64,000 nucleotides of DNA from Candidatus Gastranaerophilales bacterium (GCA_944327245.1 CALVHD010000002.1:1-64000), one strand, 5' to 3'. Positions 33,565 to 42,837 are shown, counted from the first letter of the stretch. Numbers and translations: made by a program. The notes: generated from the letters alone by a model not told the origin.

Positions 33565-36090
33565 CTACTGTTCTAATTTTATTTCAGCCACTTTCGGATC
33601 AAGCAATTTTTTGCCTGATTCATCAAATTCAATCTGCAAAAGTTGTCTTTCTTCATATTTAATTGTCTTAACAACAACTCCTTTACCATATTTTTTATGG
33701 ATTATCACATCGCCTATTTTATATGTTTCAGAAGGAGTTTCGTTTTGTTCTTCTTTAAATATTGGTAAATTCTCTTTTTCTATCGGAACAGTCGTATCAA
33801 TATCAATGCCGGTTTCTTTATCTACATTAATACTTTGAATATTTTCACTCGGCTTTTTATCAATAATCTCATTAAAACTTGCATCTATAGAATTATTTGC
33901 AATTTCATTTAAATCAATATCATTATTTAAACTGCTAGTGTTATGAAAATTATTTATTTCATCTTTTTTTTTATTATCTTGAGTATCGTCTTGCGTTTTA
34001 TATTCAACATCGTCTACTACAATTTTTTCTTTTTTCAATTCTTCTTGTTCATATTGCAGAGAGCTTTCTTTTGCAATTTGGAAGAAATCAAGTTCTTCAT
34101 CAGAAAAATCAAGTTCGCTTTCTTCTCCTTGGTTTTGAGGAGCATTGTCTTGAGTTTGAGCAACTTCAAGTTCTACATCATCAGGATCAATAAGCTCAGC
34201 ATCTTTTACGTTAAATTTTTCTTTTAAGATGGCGTCTTTTTCTTCCCTTGAAACTGCTTCTTGAGCCAATTTCTCATTCTTATCCAAATCTTTATCGATA
34301 TTTTCTTTTACTTCATCTTTTGGTTGAGATGGAGTATTAACAATATCCAATGTATCTAAAATTTCTTCATTCTCACCAAAAGGCAAAATCTCATCTTCAT
34401 TATTATCTTTATCGATGTTTTCTTCTTGTGTATTTACATCATCTATAATATCCTCATTTTGAACTATTGCTGATTTTTCTTCTAATTGAGGATTTATTTC
34501 TTCTAATTGCTGAAATTCATCTTTTTTTGCTTCTGCAACAGGTGTTTCATCGTCATCAACGCTAAAATCATCATGTGTTGTTTTTTCTTCAATATCTGAA
34601 AATTCATCTTTCGTATCAGACGGATTAACAATTTCTTCAAAATCTTCATCAGGAACATTATCTGAACTTGGAGGATTAAAATCATCATCAAAAGATTCAG
34701 GTGTATTTTCTTTTTCTTTTGATTTAATTTGAGTTTCTTCAAATTCTGTTAATTCTTCAATTAATTTTTGTGAATCATTTTTTGATTCAAAACCTGAAGA
34801 AGAAACATTTTGTTCGGTTTGATTTTCAGAATTAGCCATAGAAAGAGCTATTTTTCTATAATTTTTTCTTCTTTCTTGCATTTCAAGAGTGTAATCTTTA
34901 GCAAGATACAAGAAATAATCCGTATTTTCACCAAAAATTATACATTCATCCGAAATCAGATTTGCAAGTGCGAAGTTAGCATTTAAAAAATCTGTTCTTT
35001 GGTACAAACTCGGCAATAAAACATAATTTTTGCAATATTGCATTATAGAAGGAAGTTTTTTGTAATTGTACGAAACATTAGGAATGAATTTTATATTTTT
35101 CTTTTCTGTATATATTGTATTAATTAAATCAACATCACAGTTTTCATCATTAATTCTTGTAATTAAATAAACTTCCTGATTAATTGCACTCACAAAATAT
35201 TCTAAATATGCCTTTTGCCACAATGAACTAACACCTGACAAATCAACTATTGTAATAGGATTTTTTTCAATTGTTTTAAACAGTGTTTCTACTTCTTTTT
35301 TTGTTTTTGCAAAAATTTCATCCAATTGAGCTTTTTTCAATCTGACTAACAGAAGTTTTAATTCAGGATATGGAGTAGCCTTATATTGTTCTAAAAGAAC
35401 TCTTGCAAAAATATTAAAAGGAATAAATTCAAAAGCTTGTCTTTTTGCATATTTCTTAATTTCTAATAAAATTGAACCTGCAATTTGTTGAAATTCAAGA
35501 CTTGCATCAGACAAACACTTATCAAAAACAAAATCTATCGTTGAATAATTAAGCGGCAATCTAAAATTCTTACCTGCTTTGATTTTTTGTGCATCGTCAA
35601 GATCAACTATACCTGTTGAATCAATTATTATAGTATGCTTTTGAACTGATAGTTTTTTAGCTAAATTCAGAGAAACCGCATTTGAACTTTCAACCTTGTC
35701 AGCCAAAATTATAGAATTATTGTCAAAAAAATCAAATTGAACGTTAAGAGAGCTGGAACTTTTAACATTTGTACCAAAAACAAAAGTTTTTTTGCCATGA
35801 TTGATAAAGTTTTCTACTTCATCTTGTTTTATCTTGATAATTTCACATTCTTTATTTGGCGTAAAATTATCATAAGGCATTACTTCATTGTTTTGTGTAA
35901 TTTTATAAAACAATTTCAACTTGGCGACATTTTGAGATGAATCAAATTTATCGTCATATATTTCGATAATTTGCGCTAAATATCTGTCCTCATCAGATTT
36001 TACCATCAAAAAATCAAACAATTTAAACGGTTCAACTTTGGGGTTAAATAAAATTCTTATACTATTATTTAAAGCATTAGCTACTTGCAT
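33565..36090 (-). CDS. 841-residue protein: HerA-like fold without P-loop, acidic middle, Tudor-like C-terminus
   Basis: Three regions. Residues ~1-420 are globular; 12-100 could be a small beta barrel, and IIIDSTG (154-160) and IVDLSG (281-286) look like Walker B-type strands. Where Walker A should be the sequence is ADKVESSNAV (130-139), without GKS/T, so a HerA-type ATPase that has lost its site is possible. Residues ~425-790 are very acidic and probably unfolded. Residues ~790-841 (GDVIIHKKYGKGVVV...FDESGKKLL) match the CarD/UvrD C-terminal Tudor-like fold. Operon with flhB. Confidence 0.5.
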   Translation of the reverse strand: MQVANALNNSIRILFNPKVEPFKLFDFLMVKSDEDRYLAQIIEIYDDKFDSSQNVAKLKLFYKITQNNEVMPYDNFTPNKECEIIKIKQDEVENFINHGKKTFVFGTNVKSSSSLNVQFDFFDNNSIILADKVESSNAVSLNLAKKLSVQKHTIIIDSTGIVDLDDAQKIKAGKNFRLPLNYSTIDFVFDKCLSDASLEFQQIAGSILLEIKKYAKRQAFEFIPFNIFARVLLEQYKATPYPELKLLLVRLKKAQLDEIFAKTKKEVETLFKTIEKNPITIVDLSGVSSLWQKAYLEYFVSAINQEVYLITRINDENCDVDLINTIYTEKKNIKFIPNVSYNYKKLPSIMQYCKNYVLLPSLYQRTDFLNANFALANLISDECIIFGENTDYFLYLAKDYTLEMQERRKNYRKIALSMANSENQTEQNVSSSGFESKNDSQKLIEELTEFEETQIKSKEKENTPESFDDDFNPPSSDNVPDEDFEEIVNPSDTKDEFSDIEEKTTHDDFSVDDDETPVAEAKKDEFQQLEEINPQLEEKSAIVQNEDIIDDVNTQEENIDKDNNEDEILPFGENEEILDTLDIVNTPSQPKDEVKENIDKDLDKNEKLAQEAVSREEKDAILKEKFNVKDAELIDPDDVELEVAQTQDNAPQNQGEESELDFSDEELDFFQIAKESSLQYEQEELKKEKIVVDDVEYKTQDDTQDNKKKDEINNFHNTSSLNNDIDLNEIANNSIDASFNEIIDKKPSENIQSINVDKETGIDIDTTVPIEKENLPIFKEEQNETPSETYKIGDVIIHKKYGKGVVVKTIKYEERQLLQIEFDESGKKLLDPKVAEIKLEQ

Positions 36091-36221
36091 AAATAAACTT
36101 TCTATAAATTAATTCAATTATACCAGCATATTATCCATAATCCAACAAGGAAGTTTATATTTAACTCTATAATACAACAAAAACATTAGAATTTGCAATT
36201 TTTATTTTTAAAAATAAATGC

Positions 36222-36250
36222 TTGACAGTTTTTTATGTCCACAATAATAT
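36222..36250 (+). promoter_or_regulatory. Sigma-70 promoter of the tRNA-tuf cluster
   Basis: TTGACA (36222-36227) and TAATAT (36245-36250) with a 17-base spacer, 15 bases before the first tRNA. This is the best consensus promoter I see in the window and suits a highly expressed operon. A second TTGACA (36466-36471) lies before tRNA-Tyr, with only a weak -10. Confidence 0.85.
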
Positions 36251-36265
36251 ATATTTATGGAAAAT

Positions 36266-36337
36266 GCCGATGTAGCTCAATGGTAGAGCAACGGTTTTGT
36301 AAACCGTAGGTTGCGGGTTCGAGTCCCATCATCGGCT
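36266..36337 (+). tRNA. tRNA-Thr (TGT)
   Basis: A 72-nt cloverleaf: acceptor GCCGATG/CATCGGC, D arm GCTCAATGGTAGAGC, anticodon stem ACGGT/ACCGT around TTTGTAA (anticodon TGT). The T stem has one mismatch. First gene of the tRNA-tuf cluster. Confidence 0.95.
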
Positions 36338-36358
36338 TTTTTTAATAATTTGCGTCTT

Positions 36359-36430
36359 GCCCTTGTGGCGCAGGGGTAGCGCACTCCCTTGGTAAGGGAG
36401 AGGCCGTGAGTTCAAATCTCATCAAGGGCA
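36359..36430 (+). tRNA. tRNA-Thr (GGT)
   Basis: A 72-nt cloverleaf: acceptor GCCCTTG/CAAGGGC, anticodon stem CTCCC/GGGAG around loop TTGGTAA (anticodon GGT). It sits 21 bases after the other tRNA-Thr; with it, all ACN codons can be read. Confidence 0.95.
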
Positions 36431-36515
36431 TTTTAAAAAAAGTTTATTTCATAATTGATTGCAAATTGACAACTGAATATTCAATAATCAATTATCTAAA
36501 AAAATTTTTAGATAT

Positions 36516-36598
36516 GGGTAGATGCCCGAGTGGCTAAAGGGAGCAGACTGTAAATCTGCCGTCATACGACTACGGTGGTTCGAATCCACCTCTGCCCA
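36516..36598 (+). tRNA. tRNA-Tyr (GTA)
   Basis: An 83-nt class II tRNA with a long variable arm (GTCATACGACTACGG region). Acceptor GGGTAGA/TCTGCCC and anticodon stem GCAGA/TCTGC around CTGTAAA (anticodon GTA). Followed 61 bases later by tuf. Confidence 0.95.
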
Positions 36599-36659
36599 TA
36601 TCTTTATATAAAAACTAAAACAATAACAATGAAAATAAGAAAGAAGGAGAACTTATCTT

Positions 36660-37868
36660 ATGGCTAGAGAAAAATACGAAAGAACCAAGCCACACGTTAA
36701 CGTTGGTACTATTGGTCACGTTGACCACGGTAAAACAACATTAACTGCTGCTATTACAGGTTGTATGGCTGCTGCAGGTCAAGCAGAAGCAAAGAAATTC
36801 GATGAAATCGATGCTGCTCCTGAAGAAAAAGCACGTGGTATCACCATTTCAACTGCTCACGTTGAATATGAAACTGAAAAACGCCACTATGCACACGTTG
36901 ACTGCCCAGGCCACGCTGACTATGTTAAAAACATGATTACAGGTGCTGCACAAATGGATGGTGCTATTCTTGTAGTTGCTGCTACTGATGGTGCTATGCC
37001 TCAAACTAAAGAACACATCTTACTTGCACGTCAAGTTGGTGTTCCTAACATTGTAGTATTCTTAAATAAATGTGATATGGTTGATGACCCTGAGTTATTA
37101 GACCTTGTTGAAATGGAAGTTAGAGAACTATTATCTTCTTATGAATTTGACGGAGATAACATTCCTTTCATTAAAGGTTCAGCTTTAAAAGCTCTTGAAG
37201 CTGTTCAAGCTAACCCATCTATTAAACGTGGCGAAGACAAATGGGTTGATAAAATTTGGGAATTAATGGATGCTATCGATTCATATTTCCCTGAACCGGT
37301 TCGTGACTTAGACAAACCATTCTTAATGCCTGTTGAAGACGTATTCTCAATCACAGGTCGTGGTACAGTTGCTACAGGTAGAGTAGAACGTGGTATCGTA
37401 AAAGTTGGTGATGAAGTTGAATTGGTTGGTTTAGGCGAAACTAAGAAAACAACCGTAACAGGTGTTGAAATGTTCAGAAAATCTCTTGATCAAGGTCAAG
37501 CAGGTGACAACATCGGTGCTTTATTACGTGGTATCGATAAAACTGAAATTCAACGTGGTCAAGTTTTAGCTAAACCTGGTTCAATTACACCTCACAAAAA
37601 ATTCACAGCTAACGTTTACGTATTGAAAAAAGAAGAAGGCGGACGTCATACTCCATTCTTCCCTGGTTACAGACCACAATTCTACATCAGAACAACTGAC
37701 GTAACAGGTTCAATCAAATTTGACGGCGAAATGGTAATGCCTGGTGATAACGTTGTAATGGAAGTTGAATTAATCAACCCTGTTGCAATCGAACAAGGTA
37801 TGAAATTCGCTATCCGTGAAGGCGGTAGAACAGTTGGCGCCGGCGTTGTAGATAAAATTATTGAATAA
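36660..37868 (+). CDS. tuf: Elongation factor Tu
   Basis: A 402-residue GTPase that brings aminoacyl-tRNA to the ribosome. It starts [20 protein letters not shown] with the G1 loop [17 protein letters not shown] (G3) and NKCDMVD (G4), and ends [13 protein letters not shown]. It is a few residues longer than E. coli EF-Tu, with [13 protein letters not shown] a likely insertion. SD AAGGAGA. Codon use is more GC3-rich than neighbours, as for highly expressed genes. It follows tRNA-Thr, -Thr and -Tyr as in the classic tufB cluster. Confidence 0.98.
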   Translation: MAREKYERTKPHVNVGTIGHVDHGKTTLTAAITGCMAAAGQAEAKKFDEIDAAPEEKARGITISTAHVEYETEKRHYAHVDCPGHADYVKNMITGAAQMDGAILVVAATDGAMPQTKEHILLARQVGVPNIVVFLNKCDMVDDPELLDLVEMEVRELLSSYEFDGDNIPFIKGSALKALEAVQANPSIKRGEDKWVDKIWELMDAIDSYFPEPVRDLDKPFLMPVEDVFSITGRGTVATGRVERGIVKVGDEVELVGLGETKKTTVTGVEMFRKSLDQGQAGDNIGALLRGIDKTEIQRGQVLAKPGSITPHKKFTANVYVLKKEEGGRHTPFFPGYRPQFYIRTTDVTGSIKFDGEMVMPGDNVVMEVELINPVAIEQGMKFAIREGGRTVGAGVVDKIIE

Positions 37869-37890
37869 TAATTTTCAGTTTATACAAATT

Positions 37891-37920
37891 AAGAGGGTAA
37901 AGATTCTTTACCCTCTTTTT
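37891..37920 (+). terminator. Terminator after tuf
   Basis: AAGAGGGTAAAG pairs with CTTTACCCTCTT around ATT, followed by TTT. It lies 22 bases after the tuf stop. Confidence 0.9.
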
Positions 37921-37949
37921 GTGCATATCATATAAAATCAAATTATATA

Positions 37950-37985
37950 AAATGAGGGATAAAGCATTTTTTACCCCTCATTTTT
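37950..37985 (-). terminator. Terminator of the DUF378 gene
   Basis: AATGAGGG (37951-37958) pairs with CCCTCATT (37975-37982), extended by TAAA/TTTA with one mismatch. On the minus strand it is followed by TTATATAATTT. Its plus-strand side also ends in a T-run, so it may work both ways. Confidence 0.7.
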
Positions 37986-37986
37986 T

Positions 37987-38214
37987 CTAGCAATTATAAT
38001 GTGAGCACTCTCCTTCTTCTCTAATTGAGAATACAAAATAACCTACTGCAGATAATCCGACAAGCGTATAAATTATTCTTGCCATAGCTGTCATATCACC
38101 AAACAAGAAACCAACAAGGTCAAAATTAAATGCACCGATTAACCCCCAGTTTAGCGCTCCTATTAATACCAGTGAATAACAAACCCATTTAAAAACGTTC
38201 ATAAGTGTATTCAT
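37987..38214 (-). CDS. DUF378-family small membrane protein
   Basis: A 75-residue protein with two transmembrane helices: VCYSLVLIGALNWGLIGAFNF, then a short loop and MARIIYTLVGLSAVGYFVFS. The GALNWGL and YTLVGLSA segments match DUF378 (YuzA). The tail EEGECSHYNC holds two cysteines. Function unknown. It has its own terminator. Confidence 0.88.
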   Translation of the reverse strand: MNTLMNVFKWVCYSLVLIGALNWGLIGAFNFDLVGFLFGDMTAMARIIYTLVGLSAVGYFVFSIREEGECSHYNC

Positions 38215-38271
38215 AATTTTTCTCCTTTTCCACTGATATTATTCATTAATTTTTTAATAAAATTAATAGAC

Positions 38272-38309
38272 AAAAGTGCAGTATTGAATTAATACAATAC
38301 TGCACTTTT
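38272..38309 (-). terminator. Terminator after the small ETAGTIA-repeat gene
   Basis: AAAAGTGCAGTATTG (38272-38286) pairs with CAATACTGCACTTTT (38295-38309) around an 8-base loop; on the minus strand TTTTGTC follows. It lies between the DUF378 start and the 71-residue gene. Confidence 0.85.
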
Positions 38310-38325
38310 TTAAAATCTTCTTCAA

Positions 38326-38541
38326 TTATGCCATAGCGCTAAATGAACCTCCTCCGCCTTGGGATGAAGATTGAGCGGAAGAAGAACCAGATGCAGCACT
38401 TGCTATAGTACCTGCTGTTTCACTTGTTTGATTAAACAGCGGTTGAGGCTGAGCCTGAGCAATTGTGCCTGCTGTTTCAGTTTTGGGCATATCTTCTTTC
38501 TTTTGCAAACTTTGCGAATTTAAATTAATTGATGCATCCAT
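38326..38541 (-). CDS. 71-residue Ser/Gln/Gly-rich protein with two ETAGTIA repeats
   Basis: A small, hydrophilic, low-complexity protein. ETAGTIA occurs twice (residues ~22-28 and ~41-47), each followed by Ala/Ser/Gln, and the tail is SSSAQSSSQGGGGSFSAMA. There is no signal peptide. AAGGAAAGAGAAG precedes the ATG and a strong terminator follows, so it is likely expressed. It could be a peptide precursor or a structural small protein; no maturation enzyme lies next to it. Confidence 0.6.
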   Translation of the reverse strand: MDASINLNSQSLQKKEDMPKTETAGTIAQAQPQPLFNQTSETAGTIASAASGSSSAQSSSQGGGGSFSAMA

Positions 38542-38700
38542 TTTTGTCTTCTCTTTCCTTTAAACTAAAACTTATCATATTTTTATATTCCACAAAAATT
38601 AATATTCTAAACCTTGATTTACAAAAGTTATAATTTTGCTTAAATATTATAAGATTATATTCTATTGTTTTTTATTGAAATAACTTGTATTATTAATATT

Positions 38701-40017
38701 ATGGATATAAAATACAATACCGATGTAATAGTTGTAGGGGCAGGCCCATGCGGAATTAGCGCAGCATTAGAAATTGCTCGTGGCGGCAAAAAAGTTGTGC
38801 TTTTAGATAGAGCAAAATACATAGGTTCTAAAAATATGTATGGCGGTGCTATCTATAAAACTGCTCTAAAGGAAATTTTTCAAGAAGATTTTAACACACT
38901 TCCCTATGAAAGAATAATTAATTCTCACAGCTGGACTTTTTTGAATAATACCGGCTCAGTTTCAATAACATACAAAGACAGTCAAAACGCTGAAGCGTTT
39001 GCAATTAAAAGATTTAATCTTGAAAAATGGATGTTGGAAATAGCAAAAAAAGAAGGGGTATATTATGCACCCAATACTTTAGTTAAACATTTAATTCAAC
39101 AAGACGGCTATGTAATTGGCGTTGAAACCGAATTGGAAAAATACTATGCCCCGATAGTAATTCTTGCTGACGGAGTTAATTCTCTTTTAGCAAAAGAACT
39201 TAATTTAAGAGAAAAATACAAACCAAAAGACGTTATTTTATCAGCCAAAGAAACAATTAAACTTGACAAAAAAACAATCGAAGAAAGATTTAATCTAAAA
39301 GAAGATTTGACAAACGGCGCAACAAAATTATATATAGGCAATCCTGATAATATTAAAAACGTTTTTATGATGGGCTTTTTATATACCTTTAAAGACACAA
39401 TAATGCTCGGAGTTGGGGCAAATTTAGCAGATTTAGTCAAAAACAAGCTAAACATAAATGATTTATTGGAACACTTAAAAAATCATAACGATATTCATCC
39501 TTTAATTAAAGACGGAAAAACACTGGAATACAGCGCACACTTAATTCCTGAAACAGGATACAACAAAATGCCAAAATTAACAGACAATGGTGTTATAATC
39601 GCAGGCGATGCCGCAGGATTTATCAACAGTGTTCATTTTGAAGGAACAAACTACGCACTGATTTCCGGTAAATTGGCCGGAAAAACAGCGCTTAATGCTC
39701 TGAATGAAAATAACTATTCTCAAAATTATCTTTCTTTATACAAAAAAGAACTTGATAAATCTTTCATTTTAAAAGACTTATATACATATAGAAACATAAT
39801 TGATAGGCTATACTCAAGACGCGGTTCAATTATGAACTATTACCCCAAAAAAATGAAAGAATTTTTCGAAATAATTACAAGTGCAAATTGCAAATCAAAG
39901 AGTTCTCAATTTAGAAATTATTTCTTAAGTTTTCTTAACGATAGAAATATAAAAGAACTCATAAAAGATGGCTTTAGCGCATTTAGATGTGTTTTAGATA
40001 TATTTTTTGGAAGATAA
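38701..40017 (+). CDS. fixC: FixC-like flavoprotein-quinone oxidoreductase
   Basis: A 438-residue FAD enzyme of the ETF-quinone oxidoreductase family: VIVVGAGPCGISAALEIARG (FAD-binding), LDRAKYIGSKNMYGGAIY, and IAGDAAGFINSVHFEGTNYA near residue 300. FixC passes electrons between an electron-transfer flavoprotein (FixAB) and quinone or ferredoxin. ATG 38701 is preferred to the earlier in-frame start. fixX follows 3 bases after the stop. No fixA/fixB (etfAB) is in the window. Confidence 0.92.
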   Translation: MDIKYNTDVIVVGAGPCGISAALEIARGGKKVVLLDRAKYIGSKNMYGGAIYKTALKEIFQEDFNTLPYERIINSHSWTFLNNTGSVSITYKDSQNAEAFAIKRFNLEKWMLEIAKKEGVYYAPNTLVKHLIQQDGYVIGVETELEKYYAPIVILADGVNSLLAKELNLREKYKPKDVILSAKETIKLDKKTIEERFNLKEDLTNGATKLYIGNPDNIKNVFMMGFLYTFKDTIMLGVGANLADLVKNKLNINDLLEHLKNHNDIHPLIKDGKTLEYSAHLIPETGYNKMPKLTDNGVIIAGDAAGFINSVHFEGTNYALISGKLAGKTALNALNENNYSQNYLSLYKKELDKSFILKDLYTYRNIIDRLYSRRGSIMNYYPKKMKEFFEIITSANCKSKSSQFRNYFLSFLNDRNIKELIKDGFSAFRCVLDIFFGR

Positions 40018-40020
40018 ACT

Positions 40021-40317
40021 ATGGAAAATAATGTTAACAAAAAATCAATACAAGACAAATTAGCAACTATTAAGTATAATTGTGATAATAAGACACATTT
40101 AATTGTTAATCAAAAAAAATGTGCAAAATGCAAAGACAAACCCTGCTTGGCAATATGCCCCGCAAATGTTTACAGCATAGATGAAAATACAAAAGAAATA
40201 ATTGTGCAGTATGAAAATTGCCTGGAATGCGGCGCATGCAGATTAGCATGTCCTAAAGGCGCAATTGATTGGAATTACCCGTCATCAAGCTGCGGAGTAA
40301 TTTACAAAAACAGTTAA
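40021..40317 (+). CDS. fixX: FixX-like ferredoxin
   Basis: A 98-residue ferredoxin-like protein, partner of FixC. Cysteine-rich segments are CAKCKDKPCLAICPA (about 34-48) and CLECGACRLACPKGAIDW (about 73-90), ending in SCGVIY. The FixX pattern is recognisable, though the first cluster motif is partly altered as in other FixX proteins. Same operon as fixC. Confidence 0.92.
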   Translation: MENNVNKKSIQDKLATIKYNCDNKTHLIVNQKKCAKCKDKPCLAICPANVYSIDENTKEIIVQYENCLECGACRLACPKGAIDWNYPSSSCGVIYKNS

Positions 40318-40335
40318 CAATTACAAGGAGCAAAT

Positions 40336-40782
40336 ATGGAAAATCAATATTTTTCAAGATGGTATGACAAAGATCCTGTTTTATCAATGTCTATGAGAAC
40401 ATTGGCAAATTCATCGGATGAAAGACAAATTGCGGTTGCATTAAATTTAATTAAGGTTATTATCGAACATAATATTCAAGATAATAAATATGAAAATGTT
40501 GAAGATATTATGTCAGCTGTTGAAGACGGAAGAATACAACGCGGACATTCTCGCTGGTATGACATAGATTCAACCGTTAGAACAGCAATACAAATGCTTG
40601 AAAAATGCCCCAGTGATACCAAGAAAAAAGTTGCGCTTGATATGGCTCAAATTGTTATTGAAAAAATTATTCAAGATGAAGACAAAGAAGAGCTTGAGCG
40701 TGAAGAAAAAGAACAGCAGGAACTGGATGGAAAAATAATAGATTTTGATTTAGATAAAGCATTAGAAGAAGAAAATGAATGA
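40336..40782 (+). CDS. Unknown protein with two tandem SRWYD modules
   Basis: A 148-residue soluble protein. A ~45-residue module occurs twice: FSRWYDKDPVLSMSMRTL (7-24) through VIIEHNIQD (~45-53), and HSRWYDIDSTVRTAIQML (~75-92) through VIEKIIQDED (~112-122). The tail (EELEREEKEQQELDGKI) is acidic. No family recognised. It sits between fixX and the TPR gene, overlapping the latter by 8 bases. Confidence 0.65.
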   Translation: MENQYFSRWYDKDPVLSMSMRTLANSSDERQIAVALNLIKVIIEHNIQDNKYENVEDIMSAVEDGRIQRGHSRWYDIDSTVRTAIQMLEKCPSDTKKKVALDMAQIVIEKIIQDEDKEELEREEKEQQELDGKIIDFDLDKALEEENE

Positions 40783-41704
40783 TACGGAAAGATTTGATAA
40801 TCTTCAAAAAACAGTTAAAATAAATCCTAAAAATTTCCAAGCAAGACGAGAGTTAATAATGATGTGCTTGGATTTAGGCTTTGAAAAAGCCGCACTTTCT
40901 CATATTAAATATTTACTTGAAATTTTTCCTGATGATGCTAATTTATATTTTAACACCGGAATTTGTTGGGAAAAATTAAAAGATATCAACAAGGCAATTG
41001 ATGCTTATAAAAAAGCAGTTGAACTAAAACCCGATGAACCTGATTTTCTTTATAATTTAGCACTGTGTTACGAACAAAAAAATGAAATTGATTTAGCCTT
41101 AGAAAATTTTAAAAAAGTAATTTACTACAAAAATGAAGATGCTAATGCTTTTTTTTCAATAGGCATTTTGTATTCTAAAAAAAATGACCCTAAAACCGCA
41201 ATAAAATGTTTTAAAAAAGCAATAGAATATAATTACAGCGATTATTTTGCACATTTTTATTTAGCCGAAGAATATAAAAAGGTAAATGAAATTGATTTTG
41301 CCCTTGTTGAATATAGAAAAGTTTTAGAATTATCTCCTGATTATTCTTGGGCATATTTTAATATTGCTCAAATTTATTGGGAATTGGGAAGAATTGACGA
41401 TTCGATCATAATGCTCAAAAAAACAGTTGAAAAAAACCCAAAAGACATAGAAGCATATAAACTTTTGGTTCAAATTTTGATTAAACAAAAAAAACAAGAC
41501 GAAGCCCTTGAAATTTTATCAAAAATCAGCGAAAAACAAGAAAATGGTGATATTTACTATTTAATGTCTAAAATATTTGAAATAAACAAAGACAATAATT
41601 CTCGTCTTGACTGTTTAGAACTTGCGCTGGATAATAAAAACACTCTTACTTTTAATAATTTATCAGTAGAAAATGAATACAAAGAGCTGAAAAATGCAAG
41701 CTAA
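40775..41704 (+). CDS. TPR-repeat protein
   Basis: A 309-residue protein of about seven TPR motifs with clear helical pairs such as AIDAYKKAVELKPDEPDF (~75-92), ALENFKKVIYYKNEDANAF and AIKCFKKAIEYNYSDYF. It has no membrane segment, so it is probably a cytoplasmic scaffold. It lies between the SRWYD-module gene and dprA, with overlaps of 8 and 11 bases, so the whole stretch to aroE is likely one operon. Confidence 0.85.
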   Translation: MNDTERFDNLQKTVKINPKNFQARRELIMMCLDLGFEKAALSHIKYLLEIFPDDANLYFNTGICWEKLKDINKAIDAYKKAVELKPDEPDFLYNLALCYEQKNEIDLALENFKKVIYYKNEDANAFFSIGILYSKKNDPKTAIKCFKKAIEYNYSDYFAHFYLAEEYKKVNEIDFALVEYRKVLELSPDYSWAYFNIAQIYWELGRIDDSIIMLKKTVEKNPKDIEAYKLLVQILIKQKKQDEALEILSKISEKQENGDIYYLMSKIFEINKDNNSRLDCLELALDNKNTLTFNNLSVENEYKELKNAS

Positions 41705-42830
41705 AATCAACCAATTAAAATTAAATACAATTAATAATATCGAAAAAACAAAATATTACTGCGCATTTAATTACTTACCCATAAGGCCTTTATTTAAATC
41801 AAAACTTTTTGAATATTTTGACTGCGATATCAAAAGAGCTTTTGAAGTTAACAACAATGATTTAAAAAATATTGCAGATTATTATAATATCTCAATTCCT
41901 AAAAATCTCCTGAAAAAAATTGATGAATTAGATATTGACAAATGCTTTAGTGAAGCATTTTCAGATGAAGAAATTAAAATCTTAACCTATGAAGATGAAA
42001 AATATCCTGATTGCTTAAAAGAAATTCCGGATTATCCTTTATCTTTGTTCTACAAAGGCAATTTAGAAAACATTGATTTTAACTATGCACTTGCTGTTGT
42101 TGGCTCCAGAAATGCATCCATGCAGGCTAAAATCGCTCTTGATAAAATCATTTCAGGATTTGACAAAACAAACATTACAATTGTTTCAGGTTTAGCCTAT
42201 GGAATTGACACCCAAGCACACATAAGCGCACTAAAAAATAACCTGAAAACAATAGCCGTAATTGGAAGCGGCTTAGATATAATTTATCCCTCGTCAAATA
42301 AAAATTTATTTTATGATATAGTAAATGGTAACGGAGCTATTTTAAGTGAATATCCGCTAAAAACAAGACCCATGGCTCAAAACTTTCCGCAGAGAAACAG
42401 AATTATCACAGGAATAAGCAAAGGTACACTTGTTGGAGAAGCAAGACTGAAATCAGGTGCTATGATTAGCGCAAATTTGACTCTTGACTACAACAGAGAG
42501 CTTATGTGTATACCGGGAAATATAACCAATCCAAACACAGAAGGCATTTACCACTTAATCAAAACAGGCGCAGCCATTGTTGTAAATTCAAAAGATATTC
42601 TTGAGCAAATGAACTGGGAAATAAAAGAAACAAAAAAGGAAGATTTAACACTTAATTTAGATGATTTACAAAAAAAGATATTAAAAAGCATATCTCTTGA
42701 CTCAAAAACATTTGATGAAATAATGGATGATATAAAAGAAGATGTTTCTTTGGCTATGGCAGCCTTAACACAACTGGAATTATCAGGAATAATCAAACAA
42801 TCAGTCAATAAATATTATAAATGTATATAG
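41694..42830 (+). CDS. dprA: DNA-processing protein DprA
   Basis: A 378-residue Rossmann-fold single-strand DNA binding protein that loads RecA during natural transformation. Motifs: VVGSRNAS, IVSGLAYGIDTQAH, VIGSGLDIIYP, NFPQRNRIITGIS and a GAMISA. The C-terminal winged-helix region (~300-378) is present. It overlaps the TPR gene by 11 bases and topA follows 7 bases later, the usual dprA-topA order. Confidence 0.95.
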   Translation: MQAKINQLKLNTINNIEKTKYYCAFNYLPIRPLFKSKLFEYFDCDIKRAFEVNNNDLKNIADYYNISIPKNLLKKIDELDIDKCFSEAFSDEEIKILTYEDEKYPDCLKEIPDYPLSLFYKGNLENIDFNYALAVVGSRNASMQAKIALDKIISGFDKTNITIVSGLAYGIDTQAHISALKNNLKTIAVIGSGLDIIYPSSNKNLFYDIVNGNGAILSEYPLKTRPMAQNFPQRNRIITGISKGTLVGEARLKSGAMISANLTLDYNRELMCIPGNITNPNTEGIYHLIKTGAAIVVNSKDILEQMNWEIKETKKEDLTLNLDDLQKKILKSISLDSKTFDEIMDDIKEDVSLAMAALTQLELSGIIKQSVNKYYKCI

Positions 42831-42837
42831 GTTAATT

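Noticed and set aside
33943-34742. Several ORFs inside the acidic middle of the 841-residue gene
   Set aside because: The GAA/GAT-rich coding strand gives long open frames on the other strand and other frames with Phe/Leu/Lys-rich products and no start signals.
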